Below the pieces are notes generated by a model that saw only the letters and a program-made list of their open reading frames with translations, did not search any database and was not told the origin of the DNA. Below are positions 52,901 to 64,000 of a stretch of 64,000 nucleotides of DNA, piece by piece. A program made the position numbers and the translations under genes. The stretch covers positions 62,001 to 126,000 of the forward strand of contig JAEPRB010000022.1 in NCBI GenBank assembly GCA_016758965.1, given 5' to 3'. The stretch comes from Circinella minor. Taxonomy: Eukaryota > Mucoromycota > Mucoromycetes > Mucorales > Lichtheimiaceae. Positions within the stretch are counted from its first letter, which is position 1. Each line of letters starts with the position of its first letter.

Positions 52901-54300
52901 GAAGAATAGGTTCCCTTGGACTTAATAAGTCATTCTTTATTTCTTTTATATGTATACCATACTAATAAACATTTTTGATCGTGTTTGAAATAAAAATATA
53001 TGTTCTTTTATAGGCTGTTAACTTTTAAGGTTTCACTTTGTGGAACTGTGATACAAGTACATAAAAACAACAATCCATTTTTCTTTTTATATAATGAGAA
53101 GAAAATAATCAGATATGTCATAATCCATCTTTTTCGTCACGAAAAAACACCAACAACAAACCACCCCCAAGTAAAATTTACTTTTTATTATGAGCTCATT
53201 TAGTTTCCGACGGTTAGAGTGAAGAAAAGTAAATCTTCAAGGTCAAAACCAAAAAAAAAGAAAAAAAAAAGAGAGAGATTGTTAATTATTCATGATCAAC
53301 AAGGTAAATCAAGAAAACAAAGAAAAAAATAAACTGATGATGATTATAACGAAAAACAAAGAAAGAATGACAAATCTATTAAAAATGGGGGGGGGGAGGT
53401 GAACACTGGAACAGATTGTGAAAGTGATGGAAACATTCCCAACAAAGGAAATTGTTGGAGAATAAAGAGGGAAAAACGCATTGGCGACGATGCTGGGTAA
53501 CTCCGAATGACATTTTTTTAGTTACACTTTTTTCTTCTTTAACCCTTTTATTCCCTACCTTTCTTCACTTTTAATTACCGAAGTTAAAATCCTTTCAACT
53601 GGATAATAACCCCCAACGAAGAAGATGAATAATAAAAAAAGGAAAACAAACAATAGGGGTTAAAAAAGTTCTTTTGTATATCTCTTATAATTTGGAATGG
53701 GTTTATCCGACTAATTTCTCTTTAAATTTTTTCCCTTGCTAAATAAAAAGGACTTAGGTTTAAACAAATGGTACTAAAAATTTTTTTTTGTAAATAAGAA
53801 GAAATAGATTATAGTTACTACTATACAAATATTCAATGTAGGTAACCTTATCACGCCACCCTCATGGTATGTTTTGCACAAACAAAAATAAAAAAATAAA
53901 AATCTTTACAAACTGGTAAGGCTATCACGATCTGGTGATTAGATTTAGAGGGCCAATAAGAAACAAGATCGATCTTGGGGGTCAATATCTACCAATCATG
54001 TTATGGTTATCGTGAGAAAGTAAATCACTCCCGCGGACATGAATTTTCGCGTGCAACATGGCCCCTTCCTTTTTTCTTGAACTCCTTTGGCCCTCTTTTT
54101 TTTTCCCCAGTTTATATAAAGGAACTTTTTTTTTCTAATCCGCTAATTTTTTTTTCTTTTTTTTTTCTTTATCATTTTTATTATATCTACAGCCTAAAAC
54201 ACAATTTTATATATATCTTTTATACTGCATTCACCTCACATTTTTTGTAAAATCATATCTACGCTTATATAAAACCTCTTTATTTGAATTTAATAAATCT
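49960..54300. other. gene-poor AT-rich region upstream of the F-box gene
   Basis: About 4.3 kb. The longest plus-strand frame (52054-52515) is rich in Phe, Ile, Leu, Lys and Tyr, as expected from AT-rich DNA, and is not accepted as a gene. A CCAAT word lies at 53952-53956 and TATA-like words near 54113 and 54266, the probable promoter of the F-box gene. Confidence 0.5.
54113..54120 (+). promoter_or_regulatory. candidate TATA box of the F-box gene
   Basis: TATATAAA about 180 bases before the ATG at 54301, preceded by a pyrimidine-rich run and a CCAAT word about 160 bases further upstream. A second TATATAAAA at 54266 is only 27 bases from the ATG and less likely to act as TATA. Confidence 0.3.
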
Positions 54301-55743
54301 ATGCGTCATCTGTCTTTTGAATTACTTGAACTTATCGCCGAAAACTGCCAATCCTCCAAAGATATATCCCAGCTCTCCCGCGTGAATCGTCAGAACCATG
54401 CAGCTTCCATTCGAGTTCTTTTTAATACCGTTGCTATCAAGACACCTCAACAGTATGCAACTCTCATGGGCCATCGTGATTTATTCCGAAAGAGAGGCTG
54501 GTTAAAGTATGTACGTCGTCTGGATCTTTCAAGCTACTCTGCACGCGGTTCTGGATGGACAGAAGCCAAAGCGAAAGCTATTGTTGAACCTCATTCGTTG
54601 GCTCAATTACTTATAGATTGTGCCAATCTCACTCAATTGTATGTTGGAGAAGAAATGATGCAAGCCTTTGTTGAACCCATTGTCATTCGAGCAATTTTTA
54701 ACGGTCACCCCAAGCTGGAAGTGTTGGATTTTACTGGATTTTGCGACCGTAAATTTACGGATGCAATGGCACATGTTTTTAGTGGAGAAGGAAACAAGCA
54801 AAAATCCGTCGAGTTACAAGAACAGCAGGATAAGGCGGAAGAGGATATATATCCTTTTGTTATAAATGTGGACGGGGATGACGATAATAACTTGTCGATG
54901 TTGGAATCACAACTACCAGTAAACACAGTGATGCCGCCTCGTTTGAGTCGTCTTTCATTTTATATGTGCATGGCATTATCTCAAACGACATTCTTTATTC
55001 CATTCTTTGGTCAACTTTCCAAGAACAAATTGACCCGACTCGATTTGGCTAATACCAAGATCACAAGTGAATTGTTTTATCATCTTGATCCAACATCTCT
55101 TACTCATCTTAATTTGCAAGGATGCCATGGTATCACCTGCTGCTCTGTCTTTTTACCTTTCCTTGAGCAAGCCAAGGATTTGATCGAGCTTAATTTGAAC
55201 ATGAGCTTCAATGGGTCAAGCGGCTCGAACTTTTGTGTTGATTGTTTATCTCAATTAGTCTCTATGGATATGCCACAATTGCGAACACTCAACTTGGGTG
55301 GTCATGGAAACATGGATGATGAAGTACTCAATAACTTCGGTAAAGCCAATGCTCAACGTTTGGAATACTTCTCGCTTGCATCTACCAAGGGAATTACCGT
55401 TGATGGTTTGCTTAAGTTGTTAGGTCGTATGCCACAACTAAAATATCTTAACTTAGCTCGCACTTGGTTTATCTTGGATCTCAAACACCTTGCTTGTATT
55501 CTCATGAATACTCATACGAATGAAAACCAATCTGGTATCCATGAGGCTCTTCAAGTGATTGAAGTTAGTTCAGATAGTCGATACCCTAAACAAATTCAAA
55601 ACTGGACACTCGTACACCACGGTCGGCGTTCATACTATAGTAGAAATCAAGCTGATCCTCGATTTTATTACTCCAATAAGTTATTGCTTTTGGATGAGAT
55701 ACCTGCTTCACCCATGGCAAAGTACTGGAGCTACTCAAACTGA
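54301..55743 (+). CDS. F-box / leucine-rich-repeat-like protein
   Basis: Single exon, 480 aa, intronless unlike most neighbours. The N-terminus (MRHLSFELLELIAENCQSSK, then DISQLSRVNRQNHAASIRVL) has the LPxELLxxIxxxL...LxxVNR spacing of an F-box. Leucine-rich segments follow: NLTQLYVGEE, KLEVLDFTGF, RLSRLSFYMC, KLTRLDLANTKI, SLTHLNLQGCHGI, DLIELNLNMS, QLRTLNLGGHG and QLKYLNLARTW, with the irregular LRR spacing of FBXL-type proteins. An acidic insert (about residues 170-205) interrupts the repeats. By family knowledge it would be a substrate receptor of an SCF ubiquitin ligase, binding Skp1 through the F-box and targets through the LRRs. Target unknown. Long AT-rich flanks with no other gene on either side. 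Confidence 0.8.
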   Translation: MRHLSFELLELIAENCQSSKDISQLSRVNRQNHAASIRVLFNTVAIKTPQQYATLMGHRDLFRKRGWLKYVRRLDLSSYSARGSGWTEAKAKAIVEPHSLAQLLIDCANLTQLYVGEEMMQAFVEPIVIRAIFNGHPKLEVLDFTGFCDRKFTDAMAHVFSGEGNKQKSVELQEQQDKAEEDIYPFVINVDGDDDNNLSMLESQLPVNTVMPPRLSRLSFYMCMALSQTTFFIPFFGQLSKNKLTRLDLANTKITSELFYHLDPTSLTHLNLQGCHGITCCSVFLPFLEQAKDLIELNLNMSFNGSSGSNFCVDCLSQLVSMDMPQLRTLNLGGHGNMDDEVLNNFGKANAQRLEYFSLASTKGITVDGLLKLLGRMPQLKYLNLARTWFILDLKHLACILMNTHTNENQSGIHEALQVIEVSSDSRYPKQIQNWTLVHHGRRSYYSRNQADPRFYYSNKLLLLDEIPASPMAKYWSYSN

Positions 55744-56834
55744 GTTTTTTTTTTAAAAAAAAATACACATTCCACGCACCCTCACTCACATTAATGCATT
55801 TTTCCTTTTTTTCTTCTTCATAACTTCATTCATCATTGTATCATTTTTTTTTTTTTGTTTTGCATTCACACTTCACATCTTCTTGTTAAATATCATAATA
55901 ATAACCACAATAATAACATGTTAATATTCTAATTTTTTTTTTAATTACAGTATCCTATTTTTTATTTTTATTGATTTACATGCTGTATGATTCATGATTA
56001 TGTCATCAGACCTCCTTTGTAATTTTTATTGAGCTGGATTTTGTCTTTCTTTTTTTTTTTCAAAAAAAAAGTGATGATTTTTTATTGAAATCATATGATA
56101 ATCAAAATGGTAATATTCTAAGCTTTCACATCGATATGATGGCGCGATTACGTTGGGTGCGAAGCACTTTTTTTTTTCCCGTGAAGCATTTTTTCATTAC
56201 TTGTATGTAGCCATACATAGTCGTATCACTGTATAATGAAATAGTCGTACCACGTTGTTGGCATCTTACGTATGTATTATACCAGACATTGGAACAATAA
56301 CAAAACGACCTCAGTTTATTTGTTCCACTGTATAAGCACATAATACATGATAATTTTTGCATTGAATAAGAATATTACAGTAGTGAATTTATATATATAT
56401 ATAGACTAATGGCTATTTACGGTAAGATATACTATATATATTAATAAAGTAATTAATGTAGAAACAACAATCAGTTTTTTTATGTAGAGGCCGGAAAAAG
56501 CAATAATAAAATAAAGTGAATTGTGTATAGTTTTCTTATGAAACAGTAATACGTACGTATCTATCTATGTAGAAACAACATATCTTAAAAAAATTAAGCA
56601 ATACGTATTATACAACAATTATATAGTATTTGCTTGTGGAAATACAAGTATATATAAATTTAATTGTTACGTAGTCCTCGAAAAATACAATGTTTTTTTT
56701 ATTTCACTATAATTATGTTGAAAGGTACGTATTAGAAATAATATATATATAATCGTGTTTTACCTGCTACCCTCATAGCCAAAACTGAATCTTCTCTGAC
56801 TTGTAATCTTATTCGTAAGTGAATTTAAAAATAG
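55744..56834. other. intergenic region
   Basis: AT-rich 3' region of the F-box gene. A minus-strand frame at 56126-56362 (78 aa, Cys-containing) is slightly coding-like but has no context and is not called. Confidence 0.4.
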
Positions 56835-57530
56835 TGTGTTCAACACATATATCCCGTGCTTCCCAAATGTTCATTGGACGTTCCTCATCATTTATTCAAT
56901 CAACGACGAACAATCATGTCTAGTACCTTCAAACAGGAAGTGGTTAAAAACTATTTTCTACTTTATGATCGGCTAACACAGGGTCATGCCAAAGAGGCCC
57001 ACCGTTCATTATTTGAACCATAAGGACTAGATCAGTATCATCCGAGATCGTTTACGTCTGTTATTAGACCTGAGCAAACTAAACACTACAAGATATACCC
57101 GTGGTTTGACGTTCATTTTGATTGTGTGAATTATAAGGCCAATCACAATGTAGCGAGGACACGTACCGCGTCGTTGGGATATAGATTGCAAAAATTGCTC
57201 AGGTTCCTCAACAAAGATTGTTTTCTATACAAAAATACGGTTAAAATAAGAGAAAAAGCAGCTTAAAACACCATATTCTCACAAACACATCCATACTAAC
57301 ACAAACGCTTACTAGAAAATTTAGACATACGTTATTATGGAGTCTACGGGGTACATTACGTTCGTTCTATTCAAAAGGGAATTTGATCCACAAAAGCAGA
57401 TGCGATCTTCGAATTGATTTAGCTATTTAACAGTTGGAGGCATGCACAGTTGGAGTCCCCGAGAAAATATTTATCGAGAATAATGGGAAAGGATATATCA
57501 TCAGTATATTGGTTCCTCTGGGAGAAATGA
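56835..57530 (+). pseudogene. decayed protein-coding gene in a single reading frame
   Basis: One plus-strand frame stays strongly protein-like for about 230 codons, broken only by stop codons at 57021, 57264, 57297, 57384 and 57420 and ended by TGA at 57528. Readable blocks include MSSTFKQEVVKNYFLLYDRL (from the ATG at 56916), TQGHAKEAHRSLFEP, GLDQYHPRSFTSVIRPEQ, KIYPWFDVHFDCVNYKA, RYYGVYGVHYVRSIQKG, LFNSWRHAQLESPRKYL and GKDISSVYWFLWEK. No frameshift is needed. Base composition is GC-richer than the flanks. I do not recognise the family; a transposon-borne or multicopy gene is plausible. As it stands it cannot give a full-length product. Confidence 0.55.
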
Positions 57531-59050
57531 AATTTAAACATTGAATATATTTAGCGAGAGCTTATTATCAAGTAAGATGACAGTTAATAGATTCAAAGGT
57601 AATATGGCTGTTGAAGAGATTTAATGATAATCAGTAAAGAGCAAATTTTATTCTTGATTACCAAAAACGTCAAATTCTTAAAAGCCATTCGTCTCTTAAT
57701 AGTAGAAATACATCTTATCGCTCTTTTTAGTTTTAATTTATTGTTAAATGATGTCTGACTTTCTTCATCAACTTTCTTCATCATTGATAATCCTGTTTTT
57801 GTATCAAAACACGTGGCAATAGTCTTTTTTCCCGACCAGGAAGAATAAAGGCCGTATAAATCAACCTATCCCAACATTCTTTTGTAATTGATGGCATCTA
57901 CTCATTTTTAAAATATGCCCAAGTTTTGAAATACTATCGTGACTGAATTAAAAAAAATTATTTAACACTTTCCACTTTACTCTTCTCCCATTAGTAAAAT
58001 ATGATACTGAATTTAAAGAAAAAAATAAGTTATCATCACGTTGGTATTATAGTAAAAAGTAATAATATTTTTTTAATACTTGATGCATGTGTACAAATCA
58101 AGAACTGCGAAGCACCAAAAAAAAAGTTGTCGTGATTTTTTAATAATACAATAGCGCACAATTTTTTATATGTGAAATGTTAAAAAGATAATGTAAACAA
58201 AAGTGACGGCATATCAAATATTAGTCAACAATCGTATTGTAAATAACTATACTATTAATGCCAACGGTAACTTCATAGCACTTGTCATATGGGTGTTGTA
58301 TAATCTAGGTGTTGGTGTACCTTTACATTACTTTTATGAGTTTATATATAAACAGTGTAATTTTTCTTGATTAGGTATATTGTTTGCTATCCGATACCTG
58401 GGAATCTTTGATCTTCATTTACTTTATAGTAACAGCACTTACTACAAAAGATGATATAATTTTAACAAACAAAAACTGATATGCTAATGACAACCACTAA
58501 AAAATTCTGTCGTTATGGTGGGATAAATTAATAATTCTTTCAAATAACTCACTTGTCAGGTTTTCATGGTAACTCAATATGCAACTCATTTTTCTATTAT
58601 TAATGCTTTAGGACAGTAGGAGGTGTACAGTAAGCATAGTTAAAGGTTAATAGATGATGTTGATATTATAAAAAAAAAATATAGTATTAATCATGATACT
58701 GTTGCTAGAGTCAAGCTCTATATGTGATGTAAAAAGCGAACAACATAAATGTTTGATAGAGGCACATGTGCATAACCCTTTTCAACAGACAAAAGAAAAA
58801 AAAACGCGTATAAAGCAGAATAAGCGAATCAGAATATGCGAGAGGAGAAAGACAAAAAAAAAACTAATTTAAAAACTCCTCCCCGAAGCTGATATTTGAG
58901 TGAAGAACTTCTACTTTCCCTTTCCCCTTCTTTTTGGTACCTATTTTTTTACATTCTCGAACAAAATCAGTTATTTACCCGTGAATCATTTAATTTCTCT
59001 TTCGAGATTTAACAATCTAGTACCCATCATCACGTAAAAAATAACTACCC
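57531..59050. other. gene-poor region upstream of the Rap1/Rsr1-like gene
   Basis: AT-rich, no supported gene. The last 200 bases have a C/T-rich segment and probably hold the promoter of the small GTPase gene. Confidence 0.45.
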
Positions 59051-59865
59051 ATGAGAGAATATAAGCTTGTTGTATTAGGATCTGGAGGCGTAGGCAAATC
59101 GGCACTAGTAAGTTACTTTTTTTTTCTTTCTACTATTTTTATGTTACTTTATTTTATTGTGTTATATTTCCATTGCATTGTAAAAAAAAAGGAGGAAGCG
59201 ATGATAATGGAGACAAATGAACAAACCGAACAAGAAAGTTATTTTTATTAGTTTATGAACTGACAAGTGACATATGTATATAATAGACTGTTCAATTTGT
59301 TCAATCGATTTTTGTTGAGAAGTATGATCCAACTATTGAAGACTCTTATCGAAAACAAGTGGAAGTAGATGGTCAACAATGTATGCTTGAAATTTTGGAT
59401 ACAGCAGGTACCGAGCAATTTACAGCAATGCGTGATTTGTATATGAAGAATGGTCAAGGGTTTTTGCTTGTATTTTCGATTACTAGTATGGTTACATTGA
59501 ATGATCTTCATGAGTTACGAGAGCAAATATTGCGTGTCAAAGACTCGGAAAATGTAAGAATAATGAAGGAAAACGTGATCCCTTTTATTTTAATATTTTA
59601 TTAATACAGGAATTATAATAATTATAACTACTAGGTACCGATAGTGTTGGTAGGAAATAAATGTGATTTGGAAGAGGAACGTATGGTATCGCGTGAACAA
59701 GGAATGATGTTGTCGCAACAATGGGGAGGAAAACCTTTTTATGAAACATCAGCAAGATACAAAATTAATGTGGATGAAGTATTTTATGATGTAGTTCGGC
59801 AAATCAATAAGCAAATACCCAGCAAAGATAAGAGCAAGAAAAAGCTCAAGTGTCTTGTTCTGTAA
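59051..59865 (+). CDS. Rap1/Rsr1(Bud1)-like Ras-family GTPase
   Basis: Three exons: 59051-59107, 59287-59553, 59635-59865 (184 aa, the usual Rap length). Guanine-nucleotide motifs: P-loop [10 protein letters not shown], effector [43 protein letters not shown] and ETSAR. The Thr after DTAG is the Rap-type residue (Ras has Gln). The C-terminus is polybasic (KDKSKKKLK) and ends C-L-V-L; a terminal Leu predicts geranylgeranylation and plasma-membrane targeting. By family knowledge, Rsr1/Bud1 and Krev-1 homologues link landmark proteins to Cdc42 for polarity and bud or hyphal site choice. Tail to tail with the Ras gene about 0.9 kb away. Confidence 0.93.
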
Positions 59866-60741
59866 AAGATGATAATTGCTGATAACTCCTTTTGTTAATT
59901 CTTCTTTCTTTTTTTCCCCTACTTATCAATTCCATATCATATAACCTCTATATATCTATCTATCTCACCAACAACATCTTATCCCCCCTTCCCTTTTTAT
60001 TTTTTTTACCCCTCTTCCTTTTATTATTTCTCTTTCTCACTCATTGATTGTTACACTCTTCTTTTTTTCTTAGCCGTTTTGTAACCCGCTTTAATATATC
60101 CTTTTTACTTGTCTCTTTCTTTTATAAAGTGAAAAAAAAGAGGCTTATCATAATACTTCCAACGATTGGACTATTTTACAGTGACACAATCTAACTAAGT
60201 TTAAAAAAGCATAATAAATATTATATTGAACTGTTGATACACATCTACGAGATAAATAAAAAAGGAATAAGAAAGTATCATCGAGATAACTTTAAAATAA
60301 AGCAGAGTAAAAGGAAAAAATAAAGAAAAGCGTAAATGAGGATGAAGGGGAAAATAAAAGGAGAATAAGTAGTAATGGAGGGGAAAGAGAGAGAGAGAGA
60401 GACAGAGAGACAAAATGGTTTTTGCGGGTACAAGAAAAAAAAAAAAAGACCGAAAATTTAAGAAGAGAAGGAGGAAGAGGAGAATGGGGGTAACCATATA
60501 CATGACGTTGGACGTACGACAGATAGAAAGAAGAGTTTAGAGGAACAAGAAGAAGAAAAGAGAAGGGAAGAAAGCACGAGCATGAATAAAAAAAAAAAGG
60601 GGAGTAATCGTGTGTGAATAAAGAAGTTAGAATAAAAGTAAAGTAATTTAAAGAGTAAGAAAGAGATAAAACTTATAATACACTTGTGTAAGTTTGTAAG
60701 TTATATAATAGTAATAGTAAAGGTAATTTGAGATTTTTTTC
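59866..60741. other. convergent intergenic region between two Ras-family genes
   Basis: Strongly strand-biased: C/T-rich on the left (59900-60130), G/A-rich on the right (60340-60660), that is, pyrimidine-rich 3' regions of both genes in their own orientation. No coding frame supported. Confidence 0.5.
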
Positions 60742-61667
60742 CTACATCATGACACAACACTTGTCAGACGCGACATCGGGTGCATCTTGCATGCCAAATT
60801 GATCATGGCCATTACCACGCATCTCTTGTTCTTTATTGAACCGACGAATATCTCGTACTACTTGATAGAAAGCGTCATCGACGTGTATACGGTTCTTTGC
60901 AGAGGTTTCCAAGAACTGACAGCCGAATTGTCTTGCAAGATCACGTCCTTCTTGACTTGATACTTGACGATCTGCTTCCAAATCACTTTTGTTACCTACC
61001 AACACCATGGGAAAAAAATCACGATCCTTTACACGGCAAATCTGTTGATAGAAGGTTGCAATTTCCTCGAATGACATTCTTGAGGTAATCGAATACACGA
61101 GCAAGAAACCTTCACCGTTACGCATATATTGTTCACGCATAGCACTGTTTTTTATATTGTATTTAGTCTTCTACTGTAACGTTGTTATACTTTTATTCAT
61201 TCTTCCCGCTTATATCCTCAGAAACATAAAGAACCACAAATACACGCACGTAATCGTAAAAACAATACCCACCTATATTCTTCTTGTCCTGCTGTATCCA
61301 AGACATCCAATAAAGCCGTTTCAGAGTCAATCACGCATTGCTTACGGTATGAGTCTAATTTTTAAATGTATGCGATCAGTTGTCTATCATCTTTATCATC
61401 ATAACATGAATATCCTCTTTTTTCCATGTTAAATATATACCCAACAAAAGATAATACCTTCAATAGTTGGGTCATATTCATCTACAAATTGCGACTGAAT
61501 AAACTGGATCGTCAAGGCGGACTTGCCCACACCTAAATAAGCATTATATGGGGGTTAAAAGTCCTTTCCGGAACAAGGAATTTCAAACATAAAGAACAAA
61601 AAGATATACCTCCTCCGCCAACCATGACGAGTTTATATTCACGAACAAAAGACGATGCTTTGGACAT
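60742..61667 (-). CDS. Ras GTPase
   Basis: Four minus-strand exons: 61667-61610, 61532-61458, 61354-61273, 61144-60742 (205 aa). Motifs: P-loop [11 protein letters not shown] built across the first intron, effector [12 protein letters not shown] across the second, [20 protein letters not shown] (catalytic Gln present) across the third, [11 protein letters not shown] and ETSAKN. The C-terminal hypervariable region ends DKCCVMM: CaaX box C-V-M-M (farnesylation) with a neighbouring Cys suited to palmitoylation. By family knowledge fungal Ras drives cAMP-PKA and MAPK signalling in growth, germination and hyphal morphology. Intron positions differ from those of the Rap1-like neighbour. Confidence 0.95.
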
Positions 61668-63099
61668 TATAAATCTGGAATGTATGACCGAAAAGTTACA
61701 GATGAAAAAAAAAAGCTCGTCAAAAAAAAAAAAAAAAAAGAAAGTTGGAAGCAAGAGGTGGGAAAAAAAGAGATAGGCGTCTCCTCTTGATCCTTTTAGT
61801 ATTTTTGTGACTTCAGAGAATGAACCTCCCTCTCCTCAGAAAATATGCTTTTTTCTGTGTATAGTGCTTTTTTTTTCTTTATTTGATCCATATACTGCTC
61901 TCTTTTATTATTATTTTTCACTTCATCAAACTTGTGCTACTTTCATATTTATTTACTTTTCCTTTGTTCATTCGATTATTCACCATTCAACCAGATACTT
62001 AATATGTTCATATTATTATTATTATCAATTATTATAATACATTATTTTTTTACACGAAAAACACAATCTTTATTATCAGGAACTTATCTGGTGATTGGTT
62101 TTTTTTTTCTTTCTCTCACCCCCAAAATAACATCAATGATGCTGTGGCAACAAATTATTGCTACCTTAGAAACAAATTCTTATCAACTTGCATTTCAAGA
62201 AATATAACCTTTGCAGTTGAAGTATCTAAATGACTCACACATATAATACCTTTCTTATTTAATTTTATGCAGAAAAAATTAAGTTGTTTAGAAGAGAGTA
62301 GGGAGAGGAGTTTTTTTTTCTTTTGCGGGGGGGGTGTTGTTCAGATGTGGATAACTCTGAATCATATAACACATATCACCATAACCCGCATTTTTTTGTA
62401 CACCAAAATGAGGTGTCCCGTTTTTTCTCAGCTGAGAAACAAAAAAAAAAAAAGAGCCATGCTAAATCAGTTGTGTGTAGATCATGTTTATATTTATTAC
62501 CATTTTTATCTTTTACACTTTTAGAAAAAGAAAAATCCACTCAATTTGTGATTTAATACTGCAACCGATAACCATTCGCTTGAACACCTCTACACATACA
62601 CATGTTATATTACACTCTTTTTCTACCATTACCAACTACCTATTATTGTTATTTAATAACAAAAACCATCTGTTCCATTTTGACAATTATTATTATCATT
62701 GCTATGGTTTTTAGGGATAAATAATAGGATAAGAACCTTTTTTTTTTTTTGCCTTTAGTAATAGATGATTAGCCAAATTTATCTACATGAGATAAATAAC
62801 AATATTATATTATATAAATCTATTGTTTCACTCTTGAGATTGAAAACATTTTACTTCTTTCCCATGAAAAAGGTGAAGCTTATAGAACCCAATGTATATT
62901 ACTTTTTATTAAAAACCCGAGTTTTTTACTCGGCAATACATTTTAGGTAAATATGTGCTTACATTTGTGTAACATTGCTTTTAAAAGTCCCTTTGACTCC
63001 TTCTATTGTGTGAAAAAAAATTAAAAAGGAACTTTTTATTTTTTTTTCTTTCTCTTCTTCGTCTTAGCTTGTCCTCACCATTGTTTATTATTTCAAAAT
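61668..63099. other. divergent intergenic region
   Basis: AT-rich promoter regions of the Ras gene (minus) and the YhhN gene (plus), with homopolymer runs. No coding frame supported; short frames here are Phe/Ile/Leu/Tyr-rich chance openings. Confidence 0.5.
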
Positions 63100-63756
63100 A
63101 TGGTTAATGAAGTATTTGTATTCAACAATGGTGTCAAATTGACAGCAATAGCATTGCCATTATTACTTGCAGCCGAATATCGTAAATCCCGTAAAGGTCG
63201 TTGGATTTTTAAGCCATTGGCTTCCCTTGGTTTTCTTTTGTCAGCAGCTGCAAATCACCAAGATACGGCTTCTCCGGCATTCTCAAAATATATTTTACTT
63301 GGATTGGGTCTTGGAGCAGTTGGAGATGTATGTTTAATCCCTAAATCTGGATTTTTACCTGGCCTGGGTAGTTTTCTTGTTGGTCACTTGTCATTAGCCT
63401 ATGCTTTCACGGTGTATGGTATGGACGCCTCGTATGGATTAGCAGGTTTGGCAGGTACCGGCGTCATTGGTGCAGTAGTTGCTCGATGGTTGTTACCTAA
63501 AGTCAGAGACCCTGTTATGCGTAAGGCTGTGCTCGGTTACATGTTAGTGATTACTGGTATGGTGGTTACTGCTACTGCAAGTCTTCCTCATACCCCAGTA
63601 CCGCGTCACCAGTATATTGGTGCCCTCATGTTTTATTTGTCTGACTTATTTGTCGCTCGTGAAGAATTTGTTACCAAATCCATTTGGAATTCATGGATTG
63701 GATTGCCTTTATATTACGGTGGTCAACTTTTACTTGCTGGTACTCTTGTTCAATAA
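63100..63756 (+). CDS. YhhN/TMEM86-family membrane protein (lysoplasmalogenase-like)
   Basis: Single exon, 218 aa. About seven to eight hydrophobic segments cover nearly the whole protein. YhhN-type blocks are visible: LLLGLGLGAVGDVCLIP-like (here ILLGLGLGAVGDVCLIP), then GSFLVGHLSLAYAF, with the family Gly-Asp pair and His, and near the end IGALMFYLSDLFVAREEF followed by WIGLPLYYGGQLLLAGTL. These match the YhhN family, whose animal members TMEM86A/B hydrolyse the vinyl-ether bond of lysoplasmalogens in the ER. Fungi of this group are not known to make abundant plasmalogens, so the substrate may differ. Intact. Confidence 0.85.
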   Translation: MVNEVFVFNNGVKLTAIALPLLLAAEYRKSRKGRWIFKPLASLGFLLSAAANHQDTASPAFSKYILLGLGLGAVGDVCLIPKSGFLPGLGSFLVGHLSLAYAFTVYGMDASYGLAGLAGTGVIGAVVARWLLPKVRDPVMRKAVLGYMLVITGMVVTATASLPHTPVPRHQYIGALMFYLSDLFVAREEFVTKSIWNSWIGLPLYYGGQLLLAGTLVQ

Positions 63757-63915
63757 TTATAATGGTTTTACTTTTAATTCTAATTTATTCTCAAATATAT
63801 TATACCATAACTATTACATAATAATCATAAATAATAATAACGAAAACAACACTATAATAATAAAGAATATCGACAAAAAAAAGTACACAAAACATTAATG
63901 CTTGTAATCCCTCAC

Positions 63916-64000
63916 CCCTTTGCTCAACTATCTTGTCTTTTTCTGGCAACTCGTTTGTTTCGAAAAGGGACTCGCAGATTTTATTTAATAACTGGATCAC
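63916..64000 (-). CDS. possible 3'-truncated exon running off the window end (unidentified)
   Basis: The minus strand from 64000 reads VIQLLNKICESLFETNEL, PEKDKIVEQR, with mixed charge and coding-like composition, up to a donor-like GTGAGG at 63915-63910. Beyond that the frame turns into Phe/Ile/Val/Tyr-rich AT sequence. It may be an exon of a minus-strand gene mostly outside the window. Family not recognised. Confidence 0.3.

Overview
This is a nuclear chromosomal segment from an AT-rich fungus, most likely a mucoralean (Mucoromycota) species. The reasons are numerous short introns with GTAAGT-like donors and TAG/CAG acceptors, small exons, polyglutamine and polyasparagine tracts in regulatory proteins, and fungal families (Zn2Cys6 regulator, DYRK/Pom1-like kinase, Rsr1/Rap1-like and Ras GTPases, arrestin-like adaptor). 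There are no bacterial-style operons. All gene models below were joined by eye from reading frames and splice sites; none has transcript support. The species is not identifiable from the sequence alone.

Layout. 1-6950: three plus-strand genes, namely the C-terminal end of an ASCC2/Cue3-like protein, an FGGY (ribulokinase-type) carbohydrate kinase and an MFSD1-like transporter. 7401-8189: a TA-flanked non-autonomous DNA transposon. 8902-10220: an SRF/MCM1-type MADS-box factor (minus). 10221-17004: a gene-poor AT-rich block holding a 0.7-kb inverted-repeat element. 17005-19164: an ALG12-type mannosyltransferase whose reading frame continues across an intron into a complete glutaredoxin domain (minus); an arrestin-like adaptor is divergent from it (plus). 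23946-26944: a double-bromodomain protein (minus). 27413-30974: a MULE transposon with terminal inverted repeats, a multi-exon transposase and an internal assembly gap of 739 N. 31136-42204: a compact block with an STK19-like protein, a METTL21-type methyltransferase, the RED splicing factor and a very long DYRK kinase. 42205-46963: gene-poor. 46964-48193: a Zn2Cys6 regulator. 48194-54300: gene-poor, with exon-like and decayed coding fragments. 54301-55743: an intronless F-box/LRR-like protein. 55744-59050: gene-poor, with a clear decayed reading frame. 59051-61667: Rap1/Rsr1-like and Ras genes, tail to tail. 63100-63756: a YhhN/TMEM86 membrane protein. The window ends in an unidentified partial minus-strand frame.

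Functionally, several genes fit a growth and morphogenesis theme: Ras, the Rap1/Rsr1-like GTPase, the DYRK/Pom1-like kinase, the MADS factor and the arrestin adaptor. Others are housekeeping: N-glycan assembly, splicing, ribosome quality control and chromatin reading. They are not an obvious co-regulated cluster.

The most notable item is the ALG12-glutaredoxin fusion, whose redox-active CPFC motif is created by splicing. If that intron is retained, translation stops at once and leaves the mannosyltransferase alone. Other items of interest are two non-autonomous inverted-repeat elements, the MULE, a 16-base word shared by two gene-poor regions, RFX/X-box-like palindromes, and at least two decayed coding relics.
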